From Bacteroidales bacterium (GTDB lineage: Bacteria > Bacteroidota > Bacteroidia > Bacteroidales > F082): 64,000 nt of DNA. Within the stretch, counting starts at the first letter, position 1; every line of letters begins with the position of its first letter. This document shows, one piece after another, positions 58,659 to 64,000 of the stretch. The notes beneath the pieces were generated by a model that was not told the DNA's origin, ran no database searches, and was given only the letters and a program-made list of their open reading frames with translations. The translations under genes and the position numbers were made by a program. The stretch is taken from the NCBI GenBank assembly GCA_016284305.1, contig JAEEON010000075.1, positions 62,001-126,000 of the forward strand. The letters are read 5' to 3'.

Positions 58659-61151
58659 TCACATAGGATCCACGTCGAGTTGCACTTGGACTGACTTGAA
58701 ATCGGGATTCAACTGAAAAAGATGGACTTGTTTGAGGATGATGTCCTTGACCTGTTGGGCACTATGCTCACGGTTGAATTTGACAAGCATCTGCTTAATA
58801 TACAGATTCTTAACTCGAGAAACCATAGGGTATTCAGGACCCAATAGATCTTGTTTGAAGATCGGTCTCAACATGCTTGCCAAGGAGGATGCTGCAGGGT
58901 TCAGTTTTTGGAAATCCTTATGTTTGAGACGGATCATCACAATGCGATAGAAAGGCGGGTAGCCAAATTGCCTACGGGTGATCATTTGTTTCTGGTAGAG
59001 GCCCAAGAAGTCGTTGCGAAGCACGTCTTGAAGCACAGGATGGCTTGGTTCGTATGTCTGGATGATGACTTTACCTTGGCCCCCTTTTCTTCCGGCTCGG
59101 CCGGCCACTTGCGACATCAGCTGGAAGCTCCGTTCATGGGCTCTGAAATCGGGGAACGAGAGCATGTTATCGGCATTGAGGATGCCCACCACCTTGACGG
59201 AATCGAAATCGAGGCCCTTGGTGACCATCTGGGTCCCGACGAGAATATCGGTTTCCTTGTCCTGAAAGGCTTCCAAGATGCGCTGGTAATCGTTTCTTGA
59301 CCGAGTGGTGTCGAGGTCGAGTCGAGCCACTTTGGCTTCAGGGAGCAAGGTTTTCAGGTCTTCCTCCACCTTCTCCGTGCCAAAGCCATGCATCTTGATG
59401 TTGGTGCTATGACACTGAGGGCACTCGGAGGGAACGGAAGTGGTATAGCCACAATAATGGCAGCGCATGACGTTTTGTGCCTTATGATAGATCAGGCTCA
59501 CGTCGCAGTTGATGCATTGGGGCACATGGTGGCAGTCATCACACTCAATACGCAGGGAAAACCCACGTCGGTTTTGGAACAGGATGGCCTGATGATCCGC
59601 TTCAAGAGTGTCTTTTACTGCATCGAGCAACACGCTACCGAAATCGGCTTTGAGGGTCTTGCGTTTGCGTTCCACCCGCATATCGCTAAGGATGATCTCA
59701 GGCATCTCTACGCCTCCGTAACGCTCAGTGAGTTCCACCAGACGATAGCGTCCATTTTGGGCATTGAAATAGCTCTCGTAGGAGGGTGTGGCGGAGCCAA
59801 GTAGGATTTTGGCATGATGGAGGGTGGCCAGCACGATGGCAGCGTCTCGGGCATGGTAGCGTGGAGCCGGATCCATCTGTTTGAAACTGCTGTCGTGTTC
59901 CTCATCAACGATGATAAGCCCGATGTCGGAATACGGAAGGAACACTGCCGACCGCGAGCCGATGATGATTTGCCGTTGCGAGCCTTTATTGTGTGCGAAG
60001 TCGCGAACCTGTTGCCACACCTCCACCCTTTCGTTGGTGCCGTAACGGGAATGGTACACCCCCAACTTGTCGCCGAAGAAACGCTTGAGTCGATTGATGA
60101 TCTGTGCAGTAAGGGCAATCTCGGGCAAGAGATACAGCACCTGCTTGCCTTCATCGAGAGTCTCCTGGATGAGTTTGATGTAGAGTTCCGTCTTTCCGCT
60201 TGAGGTCACGCCATGAAGCAGCACCGGTCTTGGGGCATCGAAGCCCTCTTTTATCTGTTCGTAGGCCCGCTGTTGGGCTGGAGTCAACTGGATGGAATTC
60301 ACATCGGCTTGGGCCTTGAAATCCTTCAGACGGCTCACCTGTTGCTCATAAACCTCAAAGACCCCCTTGTCAACGAGCGCCTTGAGGATGGTAGAGGTGG
60401 CATTGGCTTTCTTAAGCACATCGGCCAGTTTCAGGTCGTTGTCACAAGAGCCGCCCAGAGCCAAGTATGCCAACAGCACTTCCAGTTGCTTGTAAGCTTT
60501 TTTCGACAGGGCATCCATGAGCTCCTGAAGGGCTGTCTCTTCGCGATAGATGTTCGACAGCCGGACAAAACGCTCATATTTGGCTTTGTATTTCTCGTTC
60601 AGCTCCTCCTCCATCACCAGGATGCCTTTCTCCATCATGGTATGGATCAAGGGCATCACCTTTTTGAAACCGATAATCTTGCTCACCTCACTGATGGCGA
60701 TTTTGGGTTGGGTTTGAAGTGCCTCCACGATGAGATATTCATAGTCGTTGAGGGCCATGCTATCGAGCACAAAGTCGTTGGAGAGGGCTACCATCGATTC
60801 GCTACTCAGCTTCAGTGCCGAGGGCAGGGCGGCCTGCATCACTTCGCCGAGATGGCAGAGATAATAGGTCTTAATCCAGTTCCAGAACTGCAGCTGGAGG
60901 TCGTTGACCAAGGGCTGTTCATCGAGAATGTCGATGAGGAATTTCACTTCGTTTTGGGGAACCTTGTCGGTGAGGGAGACCACCAATCCCGAAAGGATCT
61001 TGGTCTTTCCAAATTGCACCACCACTCGCTGTCCGATTCTGATGGCCTCGTTGAGGGCATAGGGGACGCGATAGGTGAAGGTTCCTGGTACAGGGATAGG
61101 CAGGAGGACTTCGGCAAAGAGGGTGATTCTATCTTTGGAGGATGTGGGCAA
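58659..61151 (-). CDS. priA: Primosomal protein N' (PriA helicase)
   Basis: 830 residues. N-terminal DNA-binding domain (FAEVLLPIPVPGTFTYRVP), helicase core with Walker A HGVTSSGKTE, DEEH box IIVDEEHDSSFKQ, and the eight-Cys zinc region CDDCHHVPQCINC...CHYCGY...CPQCHS. The C-terminal motifs GTQMVTKGLDF and QVAGRAGR are present. It restarts stalled replication forks. It follows the DUF5103 gene by 9 bp, so both are probably cotranscribed from the box at 62469. Confidence 0.96.
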   Translation of the reverse strand: MPTSSKDRITLFAEVLLPIPVPGTFTYRVPYALNEAIRIGQRVVVQFGKTKILSGLVVSLTDKVPQNEVKFLIDILDEQPLVNDLQLQFWNWIKTYYLCHLGEVMQAALPSALKLSSESMVALSNDFVLDSMALNDYEYLIVEALQTQPKIAISEVSKIIGFKKVMPLIHTMMEKGILVMEEELNEKYKAKYERFVRLSNIYREETALQELMDALSKKAYKQLEVLLAYLALGGSCDNDLKLADVLKKANATSTILKALVDKGVFEVYEQQVSRLKDFKAQADVNSIQLTPAQQRAYEQIKEGFDAPRPVLLHGVTSSGKTELYIKLIQETLDEGKQVLYLLPEIALTAQIINRLKRFFGDKLGVYHSRYGTNERVEVWQQVRDFAHNKGSQRQIIIGSRSAVFLPYSDIGLIIVDEEHDSSFKQMDPAPRYHARDAAIVLATLHHAKILLGSATPSYESYFNAQNGRYRLVELTERYGGVEMPEIILSDMRVERKRKTLKADFGSVLLDAVKDTLEADHQAILFQNRRGFSLRIECDDCHHVPQCINCDVSLIYHKAQNVMRCHYCGYTTSVPSECPQCHSTNIKMHGFGTEKVEEDLKTLLPEAKVARLDLDTTRSRNDYQRILEAFQDKETDILVGTQMVTKGLDFDSVKVVGILNADNMLSFPDFRAHERSFQLMSQVAGRAGRKGGQGKVIIQTYEPSHPVLQDVLRNDFLGLYQKQMITRRQFGYPPFYRIVMIRLKHKDFQKLNPAASSLASMLRPIFKQDLLGPEYPMVSRVKNLYIKQMLVKFNREHSAQQVKDIILKQVHLFQLNPDFKSVQVQLDVDPM

Positions 61152-61160
61152 GGCGCAAGG

Positions 61161-62438
61161 TTAATGGGAAGTGATGGTGGTATAGCCGATAAGTTCGTCG
61201 TAGCCTTTGTTGGCATTATAATAGTAAAAATAGAGGCGATACAAGTTAAAGGTGTCCCAGTGGTTACCTGCAGTAAGGTCGGTGGAAACCACACCGGTGT
61301 CACGGTCTGCAGTGACAAACATGAAATTGTAATAGCCTTGTTTGAGCAGGAGTTGACAGAGGTAGCCACCGAGTTGGTAGTCGTAATGCATGAGGTTGCG
61401 CTCGTCGAAATTCCAATCGTTGATGGCACCCATCACATAGAGGTCCTCGTGTGTCAGAGGGGTCGGCCAACGCAGGAAGATGTTTACCCAGGCATAGTCG
61501 GCCTCGGTATCGGTCTCACGACCTTCGTTGGCGATGTAAATGTATTTCTCACCATAGATGTCCTCATAAGTGATATAAGGTTTTCGGGCTCGCGGTTCAC
61601 AGATGGCGTAGTCAACGACATAATAGTCATCCGTTTGATAGATGCGGGCAATGTTTTCCGATTGGAAATAGAAGTTGCTGAAGTTGAGGCGACGGTATTG
61701 GTTGGCTCCTTCAAAGACCGTTTGAGGCTGATGTTCGTAAGAGATGTAGTCGGGATAGACAAAAGAGGGTTTCAGGCCTATGGTGGCATTGTCCCACCGA
61801 CCGTTTTGCCGTATGGTCATATTTCCAAATTGTTGGATATTGCCCGTCATGATGCTAGGCATGGTCACTTTCACGTTGAGTTGTTGGTGGGTATCGCTGA
61901 GGCTCAAGTCGTCGCAATAGCGAGGCACCGAAACCTCGATGGAGGCTTTCTCGTCGAAAACCATGTAACGGCGAGTGAAGAAGATGTTTTCTTCTTTAAG
62001 GTCATCGGCATAAACGATGAGCAGGTAATTTCCTGAGACCACGGGCATCATATCCTCTTCAGGGAAGGTGAGTTTATAATGGGCATAGTCGATGAGGGTA
62101 TTTCTCGAGAATTGGATGTCGTCAATACGGCCATAGTCGAAACCGGTAGCATAGTTGATTCGTTGGATGTCGGTGGGATACCAATCATTGGTGCAGTGGA
62201 TAAAAGTATAGTTGAGCACATCGGCTTCATTACCGAAGAGGTCGAAAGCGAGGGTAAGGCGGTATGCAGGGTTATCCAAGGGGATAAGCGGTTCTTTGGT
62301 CTGGTCGCCATCGGCATAAAGCAACACCGTTTTCACATTATCCTTGTAGTCGAGGTTATGGCAAGGAAGGTCGAAAGCTTGAGGATAAGTGTTCAAGGCC
62401 ATGCCAAGGAAAAGGACAAGGAAGAAGATTTTTTTCAT
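61161..62438 (-). CDS. DUF5103 secreted protein
   Basis: 425 residues from the ATG at 62438, where MKKIFFLVLFLGMALNTYPQ is the signal peptide; the codon at 62471 lies within the -7 box. It contains PLDNPAYRLTLAFDLFG, YTFIHCTNDWYPT, the DUF5103 landmarks, and YDYQLGGYLCQLLLKQGYYNF. It is beta-rich, probably periplasmic or surface-exposed, with no known function. First gene of the pair with priA. Confidence 0.88.
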   Translation of the reverse strand: MKKIFFLVLFLGMALNTYPQAFDLPCHNLDYKDNVKTVLLYADGDQTKEPLIPLDNPAYRLTLAFDLFGNEADVLNYTFIHCTNDWYPTDIQRINYATGFDYGRIDDIQFSRNTLIDYAHYKLTFPEEDMMPVVSGNYLLIVYADDLKEENIFFTRRYMVFDEKASIEVSVPRYCDDLSLSDTHQQLNVKVTMPSIMTGNIQQFGNMTIRQNGRWDNATIGLKPSFVYPDYISYEHQPQTVFEGANQYRRLNFSNFYFQSENIARIYQTDDYYVVDYAICEPRARKPYITYEDIYGEKYIYIANEGRETDTEADYAWVNIFLRWPTPLTHEDLYVMGAINDWNFDERNLMHYDYQLGGYLCQLLLKQGYYNFMFVTADRDTGVVSTDLTAGNHWDTFNLYRLYFYYYNANKGYDELIGYTTITSH

Positions 62439-62468
62439 CGTTTTTTCGGCTTTACTAGTTAAGCATTG

Positions 62469-62476
62469 CAAAATTA
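62469..62476 (-). promoter_or_regulatory. -7 box TAATTTTG for DUF5103-priA
   Basis: Exact match on the minus strand, 31 bp before the ATG at 62438; 13 bp from the divergent box at 62490. Confidence 0.55.
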
Positions 62477-62489
62477 CGAAAAAAGATGC

Positions 62490-62497
62490 TATCTTTG
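62490..62497 (+). promoter_or_regulatory. -7 box TATCTTTG for the outer-membrane protein at 62529
   Basis: Exact match 32 bp before the ATG. It rules out the earlier in-frame start at 62466. Confidence 0.6.
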
Positions 62498-62528
62498 CAG
62501 GTCAATAAAGCATGATAAATCATTTGCA

Positions 62529-63314
62529 ATGAAAAAGTCCATCCAATTTCTGGTCGTAGCGGTGTTGCTGTTCGCCAGTTTTCCCTTGAAGGCTCAGACC
62601 ATCGGCTTTGAGAGTCCGATTCGAGAAAAGAACCTTTTCATCGGTTTCAAGGTCGGGGTTTCTGCCATGGACGCGGCCTACACCAGGACCATCAACAATA
62701 AGACGAAAGATCAATTTGTCAACCATTCGATTCTCTACCAGCATCCTGATTCCTTACAGATAATGAATTGTTTAGCAGCTGGAATCACCTTGGAACACAC
62801 CCTCCCATATTTCTCTTATGGTTTGGACTTGATGGTCACGGGTATCAATGCACAACAGAATAATTCTGACACCACGTTCCGGTTTGCTACACAGGACTCG
62901 GCTTTCTTTCTTCACGCAAGAGTTCCCGTCAGGTTCTATCTCTTGAAAGAAAAGACCGTGATGCCGTATTTGATGTTGGCACCTGACTTCAGCACCTACG
63001 TTCACTACGGCAATGAGTCGTTTGCCATCAACGGCTATTCGGAATGGAATGAATACGATATCAAATGGGGATCCCGTAACGCCAGGGCGTTTCATCTCAA
63101 TTTGGTTGCCGGGGCTGGCATGGTGGTCAAGATCAACGTGGGCGACTATCAGATGTGGGGGCGTTTTGAGGCTGCATACAATCTCGGGTTGCTCAACACA
63201 GTTAAAGGCTTTGCTGAAGGCATTGAGATTACCAGGAAGATGCGTGGGTGGGAAGCCACGATTGGCCTATCGTTCCCATTGTTCAAGAATCCCAGCTATT
63301 CATGGATGATGTAA
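62529..63314 (+). CDS. Predicted outer-membrane beta-barrel protein
   Basis: 261 residues from the ATG at 62529. Signal peptide ending at PLKAQ (about 23). The mature part alternates polar and hydrophobic residues in barrel-like strands (FIGFKVGVSAMDAAYTR, LEHTLPYFSYGLDLMVTGI, WGRFEAAYNLGLL, WEATIGLSFPLF). It ends in SYSWMM rather than the usual terminal Phe. Similar to small porin-like proteins of Bacteroidota; no specific family recognised. Own promoter and terminator. Confidence 0.75.
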   Translation: MKKSIQFLVVAVLLFASFPLKAQTIGFESPIREKNLFIGFKVGVSAMDAAYTRTINNKTKDQFVNHSILYQHPDSLQIMNCLAAGITLEHTLPYFSYGLDLMVTGINAQQNNSDTTFRFATQDSAFFLHARVPVRFYLLKEKTVMPYLMLAPDFSTYVHYGNESFAINGYSEWNEYDIKWGSRNARAFHLNLVAGAGMVVKINVGDYQMWGRFEAAYNLGLLNTVKGFAEGIEITRKMRGWEATIGLSFPLFKNPSYSWMM

Positions 63315-63334
63315 TGGCCTAGCGAGGATTGGTA

Positions 63335-63376
63335 AAAAAATAACCGCCTTAGTTCAAACTAAGGCGGTTATTTTTT
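63335..63376. terminator. Strong bidirectional terminator
   Basis: Stem TAACCGCCTTAG/CTAAGGCGGTTA with flanking A6 and T6 runs and a TTCAAA loop, between the outer-membrane protein (+) and the HIT gene (-). It overlaps the last codons of the HIT gene. Confidence 0.92.
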
Positions 63377-63746
63377 GTTGGATCTCTTGGAACTCCTCGG
63401 GAGTAAGTTTCAGATGTTCCTTTTTGAAGTCGAGGTCACCCTCATTGGTGATAGGCACCAGATGAATATGGGCGTGAGGCACCTCAAGACCGATGACGGC
63501 GACGGCGATGCGTTTGCAGGGCATGGCTTTCTCGACGGCTTGGGCGACTTTTTTCGCAAAGACCATCATTTGTCCGAGTTCTTCGTCTTCGATATTGAAG
63601 ATGTAGTCGGTTTCGTGTTTTGGCACGACCAAGGTATGGCCTTTAGAGAGCGGATTGATGTCGAGGAAGGCGAAAAAACGCTCATTCTCGGCTATTTTAT
63701 AGCAAGGGATCTCACCTTGTATGATTCTTGAGAAAATGGTTGCCAT
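63354..63746 (-). CDS. HIT-family nucleotide hydrolase
   Basis: 130 residues. N-terminal IFSRIIQGEIPCYKIAE, GHTLVVPKHE and the histidine triad HAHIHL near residue 90. Such proteins hydrolyse AMP-linked or dinucleoside substrates (Hint/HinT-like). It follows greA by 8 bp in the same direction. The last codons are part of the terminator stem. Confidence 0.93.
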   Translation of the reverse strand: MATIFSRIIQGEIPCYKIAENERFFAFLDINPLSKGHTLVVPKHETDYIFNIEDEELGQMMVFAKKVAQAVEKAMPCKRIAVAVIGLEVPHAHIHLVPITNEGDLDFKKEHLKLTPEEFQEIQQKITALV

Positions 63747-63754
63747 AGCTCAAA

Positions 63755-64000
63755 TTATCGGGTTATTTCGAGGATTTCAAAATACATCTTGCCAGCGGGC
63801 ACGGTGATTTCGGCGACTTCGCCCACTTTCTTACCCAGGAGACCTTGACCTATAGGTGAGTTGATGGAGATTTTACCGGCTTTGAAGTCGGCTTCTTTTT
63901 CCGGCACGATGGAATAGGTCATGACCATATTGGTTTTGGTGTTCTTTATTTTGGCTGTGGAATAGAGGAGCACCTTGGAAGTGTCGATTTTAGATTCGTC
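63755..64000 (-). CDS. greA: Transcription elongation factor GreA, C-terminal part (cut by window edge)
   Basis: 82 codons are visible, running open to the window edge; the N-terminal coiled coil is outside. The visible part is the FKBP-like C-terminal domain: NMVMTYSIVPEKEADFKAGKISINSPIGQGLLGKKVGEVAEITVPAG (read in parts). GreA rescues backtracked RNA polymerase by stimulating transcript cleavage. Confidence 0.93.
   Translation of the reverse strand, partial: DESKIDTSKVLLYSTAKIKNTKTNMVMTYSIVPEKEADFKAGKISINSPIGQGLLGKKVGEVAEITVPAGKMYFEILEITR

Noticed and set aside
60213..62036. 607-codon open frame on the plus strand across priA and DUF5103
   Set aside because: It runs antisense across two clear genes with all motifs on the minus strand. 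It spans their junction by chance of codon bias and its translation is low in recognisable structure.

Overview
This window is chromosomal DNA from a member of the Bacteroidota, most likely an uncultured host-associated Bacteroidales. The evidence is the recurrent -7 promoter motif TAnnTTTG (about 25 good matches just upstream of genes), A-rich leaders without clear Shine-Dalgarno sites, three TonB-dependent receptors, lipoproteins with DUF4249, DUF4296 and DUF5689 domains, DUF4271 and DUF5103 proteins, a MurF-alanine racemase fusion, and type IX secretion (T9SS) C-terminal domains. Base composition is roughly balanced. I see no mobile element, prophage or CRISPR array. Coding density is very high and no stretch above 300 bp lacks a gene.

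Layout. 1-4.1 kb: an NhaC-type antiporter (cut by the edge), a lipoprotein, initiator tRNA, the GTPases era and der, and an S4 RNA-binding protein. 4.1-13.7 kb: a minus-strand run (TonB receptor, large DUF5689/choice-of-anchor-J lipoprotein, GT2 glycosyltransferase, dihydroorotase, MORN/YwqK-like lipoprotein), divergent from a secreted EEP-family nuclease/phosphatase; receptor, DUF5689 protein and EEP enzyme look like one nutrient-acquisition unit, possibly for nucleic acids. 13.7-21.3 kb: pta-ackA, murF-alr, an SGNH esterase and a GH20 hexosaminidase. 21.4-27.7 kb: DUF4271, hemD, rnpA, yidD, an S41 protease, an O-antigen ligase-like protein, cytidine deaminase and GtrA. 27.7-31.5 kb: TonB receptor, DUF4249 lipoprotein and a PAS-only protein. 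31.6-42.3 kb: envelope biogenesis (LptF/G permease, two GT4 glycosyltransferases, EttA, KdsD/KpsF isomerase, LptB) interleaved with recQ and a small membrane protein. 42.3-55 kb: pssA, a T9SS beta-helix protein, queA, a disordered K/T-rich secreted protein, a prenyl synthase, a lipoprotein, PPi-type phosphofructokinase, a GH92 mannosidase and a T9SS Asp-box protein. 55-64 kb: a PdxA homologue with altered active-site residues, a third TonB receptor, DUF5103-priA, an outer-membrane-like protein, and greA-HIT (greA cut by the edge).

The most unusual feature is a set of short tandem repeats, mostly of 7-nt period, at gene ends. Almost every family carries a stop triplet on the strand of the upstream gene, several real stop codons lie inside the tract, and one pair of arms forms a perfect hairpin of about 30 bp between convergent genes. 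One tract lies inside the GH20 coding region, on the strand where it has no stops. The second notable finding is the PdxA homologue, which has Gln and Asp where E. coli PdxA has His136 (substrate) and His166 (metal).
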